From: Mesobacillus jeotgali
Lineage (GTDB): Bacteria; Bacillota; Bacilli; Bacillales; Cytobacillaceae
Direction of reading: 5' to 3'
DNA: 64,000 nt
Assembly (NCBI RefSeq): GCF_031759225.1
Contig: NZ_CP134494.1
Coordinates: forward strand, 746,001-810,000
Below are positions 24,522 through 34,100 of the stretch, one piece after another. Below the pieces are notes generated by a model, which was given only the letters and a program-made list of their open reading frames with translations, made no database searches and had not been told where the DNA came from. The translations under genes were made by a program, and so were the position numbers. Every line of letters begins with the position of its first letter. Within the stretch, counting starts at the first letter, position 1.

Positions 24522-26909
24522 TTGAAGAAGAAAAGTTCGTTAAAGGTTCTTTCCAGCGTTGCTGCAAGTGCTGTCTTCGCTTCAACCTTATTTGCTGGAT
24601 CATTTGCAGGATCACCAGTTGCAACTAAATCAGTTGAAGCTGCAACAGCGCCTGTTTCAGCGCCAATCGACCTGAACATCGTAGACCAGGATCGTCTTGC
24701 AAAAGCATTGCTGGAGCGTGGCCTGATTGCGAAAGGTGCTTCACAGGAAGAAGTCAATAAAGCGGTAACAGAATATATCAAGAAGAAGCAGGGCGCTAAA
24801 GCAGGCAAGACAGACAAGCACGCTGCTGAAGATGATATGACTAAGAAGTCCAAGGACTTTTTGACAAAGCAAAAAGACAAGCTTACTAAACAGCTTGAAA
24901 AAGGCCATGACAATTATAAAAAAGGCAAGCCAACAGGTTACGCGAAAGTGGATCCTGCGAAACAGGCTCCTTACAATGGTGAAGTCAGAGAGGACAAGGT
25001 TCTTGTTCTGCTCGCTGAATTTGCAGACTTCAAGCACAATAACATTGAGCAAGAAGAAGGCTATATGTATTCAGACGATTTCAGCCGTGAGCATTATGAA
25101 AAAATGCTGTTCGGTGATGAAGAGTTCACATTATTCAATGGAGAAAAGGTGCAGACATTCAAGCAGTACTACGAAGAACAGTCTGGAGGCAGCTATACGG
25201 TTGACGGTCATGTAACTGACTGGGTAACGGTCCCTGGAAATGCTGCTGACTACGGCGACGATAGTCCGGAAGGCGGCCATGACAATAATGGAGAAAGCGG
25301 TCCGCGCGATTTTGTAAAAGATGCATTGACTGCAGCAGTTGAAGGCGGACTTGATCTTTCTGAGTTTGATCAATTCGACCTATATGATCTGGACGCTGAC
25401 GGCAACCAGAACGAGCCTGACGGACTTGTTGACCACTTGATGGTCCTTCACGCGGGTGTCGGCCAGGAAGCTGGCGGCGGAGCATTAGGTGACGACGCAA
25501 TCTGGTCACACCGCTGGGTATTGGACGGAGTATACGATGTTCCTGGAACAGAGGGTACTGCAGAGGTTCCATACTGGGGCGGATCAATGGCAGCATTCGA
25601 CTACACAATCGAGCCTGAAGATGGAGCTGTTGGTGTATTCGCACACGAATTCGGACATGACTTAGGTCTTCCAGATGAGTACGACACTCAGTACACTGGA
25701 CAAGGCGAGCCGGTTGCATCATGGTCAATCATGAGCGGCGGCAGCTGGAATGGGGCAGTAGCAGGCACAGAGCCTACTAGCTTCTCTCCACAGAACAAGG
25801 AGTACTTCCAGAAAATCATGGGCGGCAACTGGGCGAACATTACAGAAGTCAACTACGACGAAATTGATGAAAATGGTTTAACAGCAGTCATCGACCAGAG
25901 CGTCACGAAGTCAAAAAATAACGGCATTGTAAAAGTGAACCTGCCTAAGAAGAAGGTAGAAGGTATCAAGCCAGCTTTCGGTGAAAAATACTACTACAGT
26001 ACAAAAGGTGATGACCTGCACACTGCATTGGAAACACCTGTATTCGACCTGACAGCTGCAACAGAAGCGACTTTCGATTATAAAGCATGGTACGAAGTAG
26101 AATTCGATTATGACTATGTATTTGTAAATGCAGTAACTGAAGATGGCACAGAAGTTGAGTTAGACGTGATCGGCGACAATAACACTGCTGGCGGCATGGA
26201 ATCTTCTCAAGGACAGTGGGAGGACAAGTCTTATGACTTAAGCCAGTTCGCAGGCCAGAAAGTTCAACTTGTGTTTGAATACGTTACAGACGGAGGCCTT
26301 GCTCCAGAAGGATTCGCAATGGACAACCTCAGCCTGACTGTTGACGGCGTAGTTGCTTTCTCTGATGATGCAGAAGGAACTGAGCAAGTGACTCTTGATG
26401 GCTTTATCTCAACAAACGGCCTGTTCGATAAAGATCACTACTACTACCTGGAGTGGAGAAACTACGCTGGGTCTGACAAAGGCTTGAACACCGGCCGCGG
26501 TGTGAAGTACAACACTGGTTTAGTTGTATGGTACGGTGACGACAGCTTCACAGACAACTGGGTTGGCGTCCATCCGGGCGAAGGCTTCATCGGTGTAGTT
26601 GATTCACATCCAGAAGCAATCGTCGGCAAACTTAATGGACAAGATTCAGTAAAGAGCAGCACACGTTATCAAATCGCTGACGCAGCATTCTCACTTGATA
26701 AGGCACCTGCCTGGACTGTTGATTCACCATCTCGCGGATTGTTCGAATACGAAGGACTTCCAGGTGTGACAACATTTGATGACTCTAATAAGTACATCAA
26801 CGAATTGATTCCAGATGCAGGTAAAAAGCTGCCTGAACTAGGATTGAAGTTCCAAGTCATCGGCGAAGCGAAGGATAACTCTGCTGGCGCAGTTTGGATC
26901 CGTAAATAA
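24522..26909 (+). CDS. inhA: Immune inhibitor A, secreted M6 metalloprotease
   Basis: Large extracellular zinc protease that degrades host or environmental proteins. It has a signal peptide (residues ~1-38, ending near SVEAATAP), a charged propeptide to about residue 150, the M6 catalytic domain with [18 protein letters not shown] (HExxH plus glycine), then beta-rich C-terminal domains. Length 795 residues agrees with Bacillus InhA proteins. The start is TTG 24522 with GCAGGGGG eight bases before it. Codon use looks optimised, suggesting high expression. A terminator follows. Confidence 0.95.
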   Translation: MKKKSSLKVLSSVAASAVFASTLFAGSFAGSPVATKSVEAATAPVSAPIDLNIVDQDRLAKALLERGLIAKGASQEEVNKAVTEYIKKKQGAKAGKTDKHAAEDDMTKKSKDFLTKQKDKLTKQLEKGHDNYKKGKPTGYAKVDPAKQAPYNGEVREDKVLVLLAEFADFKHNNIEQEEGYMYSDDFSREHYEKMLFGDEEFTLFNGEKVQTFKQYYEEQSGGSYTVDGHVTDWVTVPGNAADYGDDSPEGGHDNNGESGPRDFVKDALTAAVEGGLDLSEFDQFDLYDLDADGNQNEPDGLVDHLMVLHAGVGQEAGGGALGDDAIWSHRWVLDGVYDVPGTEGTAEVPYWGGSMAAFDYTIEPEDGAVGVFAHEFGHDLGLPDEYDTQYTGQGEPVASWSIMSGGSWNGAVAGTEPTSFSPQNKEYFQKIMGGNWANITEVNYDEIDENGLTAVIDQSVTKSKNNGIVKVNLPKKKVEGIKPAFGEKYYYSTKGDDLHTALETPVFDLTAATEATFDYKAWYEVEFDYDYVFVNAVTEDGTEVELDVIGDNNTAGGMESSQGQWEDKSYDLSQFAGQKVQLVFEYVTDGGLAPEGFAMDNLSLTVDGVVAFSDDAEGTEQVTLDGFISTNGLFDKDHYYYLEWRNYAGSDKGLNTGRGVKYNTGLVVWYGDDSFTDNWVGVHPGEGFIGVVDSHPEAIVGKLNGQDSVKSSTRYQIADAAFSLDKAPAWTVDSPSRGLFEYEGLPGVTTFDDSNKYINELIPDAGKKLPELGLKFQVIGEAKDNSAGAVWIRK

Positions 26910-26921
26910 GTTTGAAATAAG

Positions 26922-26956
26922 AGACATCGGGCGGTAACTCGTCCGGTGTCTTTTTT
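26922..26956 (+). terminator. Terminator of inhA
   Basis: AGACATCGGGCG pairs with CGTCCGGTGTCT with wobble pairs, followed by six T residues. Confidence 0.8.
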
Positions 26957-26989
26957 ATGAATTGGAAAAAATACTGTAGAATTTCCAAG

Positions 26990-27099
26990 TCGCCAATAAA
27001 ATCGGGTTTTCGCCAATATAGTTGTGAACTTCGCCAATATAATCAAGTTTTCGCCAATAAAGTTGTGAACTTCGCCAATAAAAATACAAAATCGCCAAT
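26990..27099. repeat. Repeat array A: TCGCCAAT every 20-21 bp
   Basis: The octamer TCGCCAAT starts at 26990, 27010, 27031, 27051, 27072 and 27092, that is steps of 20, 21, 20, 21, 20. It is usually followed by AWA and a variable filler. All copies face one way. It lies between the inhA terminator and the helicase gene. A minus-strand open frame crosses it, but its repeated peptide has no ribosome site and merges with inhA antisense, so the array is taken as non-coding. Confidence 0.85.
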
Positions 27100-27226
27100 A
27101 AAACCGATCCGGGCAAAAAACAATGAATAATAAAAGGTGCAAAACGCTAATTTTCTAGGGAATACTGGACTTATAATCATGTTTTAGCTAGTATCAATAC
27201 TAGAATGTTTAACTAAGGAGAAAATC

Positions 27227-28369
27227 ATGTCAGAAACTCAACAAATTATTGCGCAACTACAACCGTTCCTGCAGCAGGCCTGGGAGAAGGCTGGATTCGA
27301 GACGATGACTTCTGTCCAGACGACAGCCATTCCTCTAATAATAGAAGGAAAAGATGTTGTCGGGGAATCACCGACTGGTACAGGTAAAACTTTGGCGTAC
27401 CTGCTTCCTGTTTTAAATAAAATCGACCCTAAAATGCAGAATACACAGGCGGTCATCCTTGCTTCGTCACAGGAGCTTGTCATGCAGATCCTGTCCGAAA
27501 TCCAGAAATGGGGAGAAGGCAGCGGCATCAAATCGGCCAGCCTGATCGGCGGTGCGAACCTGAAGCGCCAGATCGATAAGCTGAAAAAGAGCCCGCATAT
27601 CATCGTCGGAACTCCAGGTCGGACGAATGAACTGATCAAGCAAAAGAAGCTGAAAATGCACAAAGTCCATACAGTCGTCCTGGATGAAGGTGACCAGCTT
27701 CTTACTCCGGAGCATAATGAAACGGTAAAAAGCATTGTCAAATCGACTCTTGCTGATCAAAGGCAGCTTCTGCTATTTTCCGCAACTCTTCCAGAGATTG
27801 TTGAAAAATCAATCAAGAGATTGGCAAAGGATCCAGAGATTATCAATGTTAAAAAAGACGAAACGATTGATGCTGCAAAAGTAGAGCATATTTATTTCCT
27901 CAGCGAGCAGCGTGACAAGATTAAAATCCTTGAGAAGATTGCCCGCCTGGATGGAACGAAGTCACTTGTTTTTATCAAGGACATTCCTAACCTGATCATC
28001 GCGACTGAAAAGCTGAAGTTCAAGGACATTCATGTCGGCCAGCTGCATAGTGAGCTCAACAAGCAGGACCGTCAGCGGTATTTGAACAAGTTCCGTGATG
28101 GCATCAGCGAAATGCTGCTTGTCACCGATATCGCAGCACGAGGATTGGATATCAAAGGTGTCACACATGTTGTCCACTTCGATTTCCCGAGGGAACAGGA
28201 CCAATATGTTCACCGTTCCGGACGTACAGGCCGTTTCGGCGCAAAGGGAACCGTCATCTCAATCGTCAACGAACGCGAAGAACGCGATATGAAAAAATAC
28301 TGCAAGGCCCTTAATATCACCCCAGTGCAAAAAGAATTTTACGGCGGTAAGATTGTCGACCCTGAATAA
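27227..28369 (+). CDS. DEAD-box RNA helicase, YfmL-like
   Basis: ATP-dependent RNA helicase with only the two-lobe core (380 residues) and no C-terminal extension, like B. subtilis YfmL, which is linked to ribosome assembly. Motifs: Q-motif glutamine in MTSVQTTAIP, Walker A SPTGTGKT, motif II DEGD instead of DEAD, motif III SAT, motif VI HRSGRTGR. The DEGD change keeps both acidic residues, so activity is expected. ATG 27227 has AAGGAG. It is a single gene. Confidence 0.88.
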   Translation: MSETQQIIAQLQPFLQQAWEKAGFETMTSVQTTAIPLIIEGKDVVGESPTGTGKTLAYLLPVLNKIDPKMQNTQAVILASSQELVMQILSEIQKWGEGSGIKSASLIGGANLKRQIDKLKKSPHIIVGTPGRTNELIKQKKLKMHKVHTVVLDEGDQLLTPEHNETVKSIVKSTLADQRQLLLFSATLPEIVEKSIKRLAKDPEIINVKKDETIDAAKVEHIYFLSEQRDKIKILEKIARLDGTKSLVFIKDIPNLIIATEKLKFKDIHVGQLHSELNKQDRQRYLNKFRDGISEMLLVTDIAARGLDIKGVTHVVHFDFPREQDQYVHRSGRTGRFGAKGTVISIVNEREERDMKKYCKALNITPVQKEFYGGKIVDPE

Positions 28370-28378
28370 TGAATTTCG

Positions 28379-28409
28379 AAGCTATGGGATCTTTTCCTAT
28401 AGCTTTTTT
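28379..28409 (+). terminator. Terminator of the helicase gene
   Basis: AAGCTAT (28379-28385) and ATAGCTT (28399-28405) with GGGA/TTCC inside, followed by T residues. Confidence 0.75.
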
Positions 28410-28500
28410 ACTGTGAATAAAGGATTTTTGGTTAGTACATCAGAATATATATTCCGTAGGTTATTTTGATGGTAGTTTTTTTTGAAAGGAATTGTTGAAC

Positions 28501-29988
28501 GTGAATAATCCACATTTAAATACATTGATGGCAGAGTGGCTGCCGGAAGCGACGATTGATGAAATGCAGGAGAAAATGGAGAAGGGCGAGCTGTCATCAC
28601 ATGATCTTGTTCTCCTGTACCAGGCCCGTATCGCTGCTTTTGATAAAACAATCAATTCAGTGCTTGAGTTGAATCCAGATGCACTGCACATCGCCGCTGC
28701 ACTGGATGCTGAACGAAAGCAAAAGGGTGCCAGAGGCCCTTTGCACGGCATACCGGTTCTTGTAAAAGATAATATTGATACAAACGATAAAATGCATACT
28801 AGTGCTGGATCGCTGGCATTGAAGGACTCTTTTGCCCAGAGAGATTCCTTTGTCGCCGCCAAGCTCAGGGAAGCAGGCGCCGTCATTCTTGGTAAAACAA
28901 ATATGACCGAGTGGGCAAATTTTATGGCAAATGGCATGAAGAGCGGCTACAGCTCCCGCGGTGGCCAGGTACTGAATCCATATGGTCCTGGAAAATTCGA
29001 TGTCGGGGGTTCCAGTGCTGGTTCCGGAGCAGCAATTGCCGCTAACTTGGCTGCAGTTGCGGTCGGTACGGAAACGGATGGCTCTATTTTAAATCCAGCT
29101 TCGCAAAATTCATTGGTTGGCATCAAACCGACAGTCGGCCTTGTCAGCCGCAGTGGCATCATCCCGATTGCCCACACTCAGGATACCGCCGGTCCGATGG
29201 CAAGAAGTGTGAAGGACGCAGTATACCTTTTAGAAGCGATTGCTGGACAGGATCCGCAAGACCCGGCAACGATGGTCAGTTTACCGAAGTTTGATCACGA
29301 TTATTTTTTCGATGAACAAGCTTTAAAAGGAACGAAAATTGCTGTTGTGAGAGAAGAGTATATTGGCAAATGGACTCAGGAACAGGAGCAAATTTTTCAA
29401 AAAGCTGTTGGAAAATTGGAAGAGCTAGGCGCGGTAGTAGTTGAGGCAGCGATACCGGCAGCGAAGGCAACCTGGGGCTATAAAGTCCTGAGCTATGAAT
29501 TCAAAGCAGACTTGAATGCTTACCTGAACGGACTCTCACCGAATGTTCCAGTCAGGACACTTGCTGACGTGATCGCCTTCAATTATGAGCACGGCGAAAA
29601 AATGCTGAAGTACGGACAGGAAGTGCTGCTCGAATCTGAAGCAACAAGCGGGACGCTGACCGAGGCTGAGTACCTCGAAGAACTTGAATACAATCTTTAT
29701 ATGGCAAGGGAGCAGGGAATTGACTATGCATTGAAGGAGTATGGAGCTGATGCAGTTCTATTCCCAATGGATGGCTCGACAATCGGCTCAAAAGCAGGAT
29801 ACCCATCCGTTACGGTCCCGACGGCTTTTACGGAAGGTGGAGAGCCAGTCGGCATCACCTTCACGGGCACTGCCTTCAGCGAACCATTGCTGATTAAACT
29901 TGCCTATGCATATGAGCAGGCCACCAAGGTCCGCAGGGCGCCTGAACTTGGAATAAACGCTGAAGAAAAAATCCATACTACTTCATGA
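28501..29988 (+). CDS. Amidase signature family protein
   Basis: Ser-Ser-Lys amidohydrolase that splits amides to acids and ammonia or amines. The catalytic lysine is in VLVKDNIDT and the serine cluster in VGGSSAGSGAA followed by GTETDGSI. About 496 residues, similar to Bacillus amidases related to GatA but with a separate N-terminal helix region; it is not part of a gatCAB operon. GTG 28501 is chosen because AAAGGA sits at the best distance; TTG codons at 28492/28495 are too close. The substrate is unknown. Confidence 0.85.
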   Translation: MNNPHLNTLMAEWLPEATIDEMQEKMEKGELSSHDLVLLYQARIAAFDKTINSVLELNPDALHIAAALDAERKQKGARGPLHGIPVLVKDNIDTNDKMHTSAGSLALKDSFAQRDSFVAAKLREAGAVILGKTNMTEWANFMANGMKSGYSSRGGQVLNPYGPGKFDVGGSSAGSGAAIAANLAAVAVGTETDGSILNPASQNSLVGIKPTVGLVSRSGIIPIAHTQDTAGPMARSVKDAVYLLEAIAGQDPQDPATMVSLPKFDHDYFFDEQALKGTKIAVVREEYIGKWTQEQEQIFQKAVGKLEELGAVVVEAAIPAAKATWGYKVLSYEFKADLNAYLNGLSPNVPVRTLADVIAFNYEHGEKMLKYGQEVLLESEATSGTLTEAEYLEELEYNLYMAREQGIDYALKEYGADAVLFPMDGSTIGSKAGYPSVTVPTAFTEGGEPVGITFTGTAFSEPLLIKLAYAYEQATKVRRAPELGINAEEKIHTTS

Positions 29989-30012
29989 ATCCATCAAAAG
30001 GAGCGTGGCAGC

Positions 30013-30147
30013 ATGGGTAAACAAAAGCTAGGAAACGGTAACGCCCAGCGCAACAACAACAAGAAGAAGGGCAACAACACACCCGAAGAACTAGTCGAAT
30101 TCACAACCGGCCAGAAAGAAAAGAAATTCAACAATCCAATTGATTAA
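30013..30147 (+). CDS. Small basic hydrophilic protein, 44 residues
   Basis: ATG 30013 after AAAAGGAGC encodes a short protein rich in Asn, Lys and Gln (AQRNNNKKKGNN), then a more acidic part (TPEELVEFTTGQKEKKFNN). There is no membrane segment. It starts 24 bp after the amidase stop and ends at a strong terminator, so it is probably the last gene of that transcript. The composition recalls minor spore proteins, but I do not recognise the family. Confidence 0.7.
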   Translation: MGKQKLGNGNAQRNNNKKKGNNTPEELVEFTTGQKEKKFNNPID

Positions 30148-30152
30148 CAGCA

Positions 30153-30189
30153 AAGTGCCCCGGCGACTCTTCGCCAGGGCACTTTTTTA
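30153..30189. terminator. Two-way terminator before yitT-like gene
   Basis: AAGTGCCCCGGCGA and TCGCCAGGGCACTT form a long stem with CTCT loop and T-run. Confidence 0.85.
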
Positions 30190-30214
30190 TATTCGATCGG
30201 TTTCTGCCTGCTTA

Positions 30215-31081
30215 CTAATGCCCGCCGGCCTTATCAAAGTTGCTTCCGGAAACGTCGGCGACATTTTCAATTGCGACCAAGGCATTTGGGTCGATATCGT
30301 CGACTACAGAGCGTAGTGTGGATAATTCAATACGGCTGACGATGGTGTAGATGATTTTCTTAGGTTCGTTTGAAAAAACGCCCTGGCCCTGGATATAGGT
30401 CATGCCGCGACCTAATTGCTTTAGCAATTCTTCAGCAATTTCCTCAGGTACATCGGAAATGATCGTGACTGATTTTAGCTCTTCCATCCCCTCGACGACC
30501 ACATCAATCATTTTGAAAGCGATGAAATAAGTGATGATGGAGTACATGGCCGTTTCCCAGCTGAACACGAGCAGGGCTGCGAGTATGAAGATGAATAAGT
30601 TCATGACCATCACAATCTGCCCGACAGAGACGGTACGTTTTTTGCTGACAAGGATGGCAATGATTTCAGTTCCATCCAATGCGCCGCCTGCCCGGATGAC
30701 CAAACCGACACCCGTTCCCAGGATGACCGCGCCAATTATCGTGGCCAAAAACAAATCATCCGTTACAGGATCAAAATGGTGTAAATATGCAGTCGCACCC
30801 GATAAAATAATGACTCCATACAAAGTGCGAAGTGTGAACTTCAAGCCCATCCTCCTATACCCGATATACAAGAATGGGAGGTTGAAGACAATCAGGAAAA
30901 TACTCATCGAGATGTTCGTCAATTCAGCCGCGATGATCGAAAGCCCGATAACCCCGCCGTCCAGGATCGCATTTGGAACAAGGAACATATCAAGCCCAAA
31001 AGCCGCGATAATCGCCCCGATCGTGATGGTCACAAGTTGTGTGACCTCTTTGACTATTCTTTTTTTCTTCGTTGCTGCCAC
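30215..31081 (-). CDS. YitT-family membrane protein
   Basis: Integral membrane protein of 288 residues with about five helices (first ~200 residues) and a C-terminal cytoplasmic DUF2179 domain (SVTIISDVPEEIAEELLKQLGRGMTYI). The N-terminal VTITIGAIIAAFGLDMFLVPN and the GTEIIAILVSKK stretch are typical of YitT proteins. Function is not known; several Bacillus paralogues exist. It is a single minus-strand gene with ATG at 31081. Confidence 0.88.
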   Translation of the reverse strand: MAATKKKRIVKEVTQLVTITIGAIIAAFGLDMFLVPNAILDGGVIGLSIIAAELTNISMSIFLIVFNLPFLYIGYRRMGLKFTLRTLYGVIILSGATAYLHHFDPVTDDLFLATIIGAVILGTGVGLVIRAGGALDGTEIIAILVSKKRTVSVGQIVMVMNLFIFILAALLVFSWETAMYSIITYFIAFKMIDVVVEGMEELKSVTIISDVPEEIAEELLKQLGRGMTYIQGQGVFSNEPKKIIYTIVSRIELSTLRSVVDDIDPNALVAIENVADVSGSNFDKAGGH

Positions 31082-31258
31082 TAAATATCAATCCCTTTTT
31101 ATAAAAAATAACTTCTATGAATTAGCAATGTATGTACTATACTTATTGTATCAAACATTAAAGCAATCTGGAATTTCTTCATTATATATCCATGATTAGA
31201 AAAAGTGTTAAAAGGGGTAAGGAGAAGGGAAGTTATTTGAAATCACGGAGGGGCTATT

Positions 31259-32440
31259 TTGGCTAACAATAATCAGAATAAACATAAATCCAATCACCAG
31301 GCAGGTTCAAAAAATAAGAAGAATCGCAAGCCTGGTAAAAATAAAAATTCATATATTCGCACAAATCCCAAGCAGCAGGTGTTAGATGAAAATAGGCTGA
31401 AGCGAGTTGATGAAAAGGATCAAAAGCAACCGAAAAAAAATGGGAGTGAAAGTGGGAATTCATCCAACTCAGCAAAAAAAGAAAAGTCTAACTCACCGTC
31501 AAAAGAAATACAAGACAACAAGCAGACTGGACGCAGGAAGGGTTCCTCTTCTGCCAGTCAATCAAAAAACGGAAGTAGTAACGGTAAATCCAACCAGGCC
31601 AAAAACAGAAATGGTAATGGCAAACCATCTTCCGGTCAATCCACTAACGGTAATGGGAAAAAGCGTGCCAATGACGATGGGAAGAAACCTGAAACCCGAG
31701 TCAATACTTCTGAGGAGCATGAGGTAAATCATAAGGAGCAATCCGGAAAGTTCGAGACGGCTTTTAACAGGATTCATAAAGCACTGAAGGAAATGGTGAA
31801 GGGCACGGATAGCGATGCGTTTGTCGAGCTGTTGTATTCCGGATACAAGAATCATTCATTAGTGCGTAAGTATAAAAGTGAGCTGCATCAGTTTGCCAAG
31901 CTTCGCAATGCGATTGTCCATGAACGGGTGAATGCGGATTATTATATTGCCGAGCCCCACATTGAAGTGGTTGAACGGATCGAGGAGATATGCCGGGAGT
32001 TCGAGAAGCCGCAGACAGCGTTATCGATCGCGACGAGCCCTGTGTTTTACTATTATGAAGATGCGTATCTTAAAGATGTTCTAAAGGTGATCAATAAGTT
32101 TGATTTCACAAGATTTCCTGTCTATGACAAGGATGATAAATATGTTGCCTTGCTGACTTCAACGGAAATCATCCAATGGATGGCGAAGCATTTTTCCGAC
32201 AGTGTCGTCCACTTCGAGGACGTTCGCATCAAGGAGCTTTTGACGAAGGGAAAAAATTACTTTGTGACCTTTGTCGATGAAGATGCATCTCTGTATCATA
32301 TTGAAGAATTGTTCGAGCGTTACCATACAAGAGGGAAGAAACTGCAGGCCGTCATCATCACGGAAACCGGTGACCGCCACGGGAAGCCAATTGGCGTGAT
32401 CACGCCGTGGGACTTGCTTGACAGCGATCCGGAAGATTGA
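31259..32440 (+). CDS. Basic disordered tail + HEPN-like segment + paired CBS domains
   Basis: 393 residues in three parts. Residues 1-~155 are low complexity, rich in N, K, S, G and Q, probably disordered and able to bind nucleic acid. Residues ~160-235 are helical and contain KLRNAIVHE, which fits the R-x4-H motif of HEPN RNases and related helical domains. Residues ~245-390 form two CBS motifs (FTRFPVYDKDDKYVALLTS and later GKPIGVITPWDLL), which usually bind adenine nucleotides. TTG 31259 has CGGAGGGG upstream. Nuclease activity is only a possibility. It is single, between divergent yitT and the SAM riboswitch. Confidence 0.7.
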   Translation: MANNNQNKHKSNHQAGSKNKKNRKPGKNKNSYIRTNPKQQVLDENRLKRVDEKDQKQPKKNGSESGNSSNSAKKEKSNSPSKEIQDNKQTGRRKGSSSASQSKNGSSNGKSNQAKNRNGNGKPSSGQSTNGNGKKRANDDGKKPETRVNTSEEHEVNHKEQSGKFETAFNRIHKALKEMVKGTDSDAFVELLYSGYKNHSLVRKYKSELHQFAKLRNAIVHERVNADYYIAEPHIEVVERIEEICREFEKPQTALSIATSPVFYYYEDAYLKDVLKVINKFDFTRFPVYDKDDKYVALLTSTEIIQWMAKHFSDSVVHFEDVRIKELLTKGKNYFVTFVDEDASLYHIEELFERYHTRGKKLQAVIITETGDRHGKPIGVITPWDLLDSDPED

Positions 32441-32622
32441 GCTGATAGTGTGTCACATTGGAAAGCCGTCCGTAACGATGTACGAATGATTAGTGATAAG
32501 TGTCGTAGTATAAACTGTCACACAAGCTATGCTGCAGTAGCGTTGTGAGAAGCGTCATTGACGAAAAGCCGGCGATGCTGGTATACTTCAGCTATTATAA
32601 AACTATTTTTAAACACGAAATA
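32441..32622 (+). other. Intergenic stretch upstream of the SAM riboswitch
   Basis: About 180 bp with no supported gene. It must carry the promoter for the riboswitch transcript, but no clear -35/-10 pair stands out. GTGTCA near 32450 and TGTCACAC near 32515 are weak inverted partners. Confidence 0.4.
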
Positions 32623-32738
32623 ACTCTTATCCAGAGTGGCGGAGGGACAGGCCCTTTGAAGCCCGGCAACATCATCTTTTAGATGAAAGGTGCTAAGTTC
32701 TGTAGATTCCAGTCCGAAGATAAGAGAGGCTGATTGGA
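32623..32738 (+). ncRNA. SAM-I (S-box) riboswitch
   Basis: Classic S-box: P1 arm ACTCTTATC (from 32623) pairs with GATAAGAG (32719-32726), and the conserved core AGAGTGGCGGAGGGA, GGCCCTTTGAAGCCCGGCAAC and AAGGTGCTAA are all present in order. It binds S-adenosylmethionine; when SAM is high the terminator right behind it forms and the following sulfur gene is shut off. Confidence 0.96.
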
Positions 32739-32739
32739 C

Positions 32740-32775
32740 TGTAACCTCTCCATATAGGGAGAGGTTATTTTTTTA
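32740..32775 (+). terminator. SAM-controlled terminator
   Basis: TAACCTCTCC (32742-32751) pairs with GGGAGAGGTTA (32757-32767), followed by a run of T. It is the expression platform of the S-box. Confidence 0.92.
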
Positions 32776-32807
32776 CGATACTCCGAATTCTAAAAGCAGG
32801 TGACAAG

Positions 32808-33950
32808 ATGGCTAAAAAGTTTGAAACAGAAGTATTGCATTCAGTACATACGAAGCAACAGGGAATTAAAAGCAAGGCGACACCGATTTATCAGACGTCG
32901 GCTTTTACATTCAATGACCTTGATGAGCTGGAGGGCTTTTATCAGGGGGAAGGGAATTATTTGTATTCTAGGGTTGGCAACCCGAATACGGATGAACTTG
33001 GCCAAGCTGTAGCGGCGCTTGAGTACGCTGAAGATGGTGTTGCGGCCTCTTCAGGGCTTGCTGCTATTTTAGCGGGAGTCCTGGCAGTAGTGAAGAGCGG
33101 TGATCACATCGTGGCGGCTGATGATGTTTATGGCGGAAGCTTCCATATGCTGAAGGCTGAGTTGGAGCGCTTTGGAATCGAGACGACATTTGTATCGTTT
33201 GCAGACCTTAAAAATGTAGAGCAGGCGATCAAGCCGAATACGAAGCTTCTGTATACCGAATCCATCACAAATCCGCTACTCCGTGTTGAAAAATTGGAGG
33301 AGGTCATCGCGCTTGCCAAGAAAAGAAATCTGGTTGTTTTGGTGGATAATACATTTGCTACACCGCTGCATGTCCGTCCGTTCACACTCGGAGCCGACCT
33401 GGTTGTCCACAGCGCGACGAAATACATTGGCGGCCACAGTGATGTCACTTCAGGTGTCGTCGTTGGCAAAAAGGAACTGATTGCAGAGGCGCGGGCAAGA
33501 ATCGTGAATCTCGGTGCAAACCTCAGTCCATTCGAAGCTTGGCTCACCTGCAGGGGACTGAAGACCCTGGCACTAAGGATGAAGGCTCAATCAGAGAATG
33601 CCAGGCTCCTGGCTGATAGTCTGAGTGTGCATCAGAATGTCGCAAAGGTTTATTATCCATTCGCTGAAGGTGAAAAAGGATTTGGTGCCATCGTAAGTAT
33701 TGAATTGGCAGAACACGTGGATGCGGATCAATTTTTCAAGTCGCTTGGTTGGATCAAAATTGTGCCAACACTTGCGGGAGTCGAAACGACTGTTTCCCAT
33801 CCGCTAAAAACCTCTCATCGAGCGCTGCCGCCGGAGGCACAGGCTGAGCTTGGAATCACGTATCGATTGGTCAGGATTTCAGTTGGAATCGAAAACAGCC
33901 AGGATATAATCGAGCAATTTGAAGCTGCACTTTCTGCGGCGGCGAAATAA
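32808..33950 (+). CDS. PLP-dependent trans-sulfuration enzyme (MetI/MetC-like)
   Basis: Cystathionine gamma-synthase/lyase family, 380 residues. The PLP lysine is in HSATKYIGGHSDVTSG; the upstream YTESITNP and DNTFATP stretches bind cofactor. The SAM riboswitch in front places it in methionine or cysteine metabolism, so cystathionine gamma-synthase, cystathionine beta-lyase, O-acetylhomoserine thiolyase or methionine gamma-lyase are all possible; sequence alone does not settle it. ATG 32808 has GCAGGTGA upstream. It is a single gene. Confidence 0.9.
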   Translation: MAKKFETEVLHSVHTKQQGIKSKATPIYQTSAFTFNDLDELEGFYQGEGNYLYSRVGNPNTDELGQAVAALEYAEDGVAASSGLAAILAGVLAVVKSGDHIVAADDVYGGSFHMLKAELERFGIETTFVSFADLKNVEQAIKPNTKLLYTESITNPLLRVEKLEEVIALAKKRNLVVLVDNTFATPLHVRPFTLGADLVVHSATKYIGGHSDVTSGVVVGKKELIAEARARIVNLGANLSPFEAWLTCRGLKTLALRMKAQSENARLLADSLSVHQNVAKVYYPFAEGEKGFGAIVSIELAEHVDADQFFKSLGWIKIVPTLAGVETTVSHPLKTSHRALPPEAQAELGITYRLVRISVGIENSQDIIEQFEAALSAAAK

Positions 33951-34038
33951 TCTTTATATTGTAAAAAAAACTGCTACTGATTCGTGATGAAAATCACTAA
34001 TAAATGAATAGCTAAAACATTTTATCGTTCGACATAAT

Positions 34039-34063
34039 GTTTACACCTCCTATATGCGGGTAT
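34039..34063 (+). promoter_or_regulatory. SigB-type general stress promoter
   Basis: GTTTAC (34039-34044), a 13-bp spacer and GGGTAT (34058-34063) match the SigB consensus (GTTTAA-N12-14-GGGTAT) almost exactly, 37 bp before the start of a YflT-like stress protein. Confidence 0.8.
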
Positions 34064-34100
34064 TTTTAAAAGGACTACTCGTCTAAAGGAGGCTTTTATT

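Noticed and set aside
25159..25728. Minus-strand open frame of 189 codons inside inhA
   Set aside because: Antisense to the catalytic domain of InhA; its odd Arg/Leu/Gln-rich composition comes from the codon bias of the sense gene.
26990..27099. Arrays A to E as CRISPR arrays
   Set aside because: Units are 20-26 bp with partly repeated fillers, no unique spacers of constant length, and no cas genes are present.
26669..27142. Minus-strand open frame with repeated FYWR/ILAK peptide across array A
   Set aside because: It fuses antisense inhA with the repeat array; alternating 20/21-bp steps do not keep a codon phase, and no ribosome site exists.
30531..31199. Plus-strand open frame of 222 codons over the yitT-like gene
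   Set aside because: Antisense to a clear membrane protein; no start signal.
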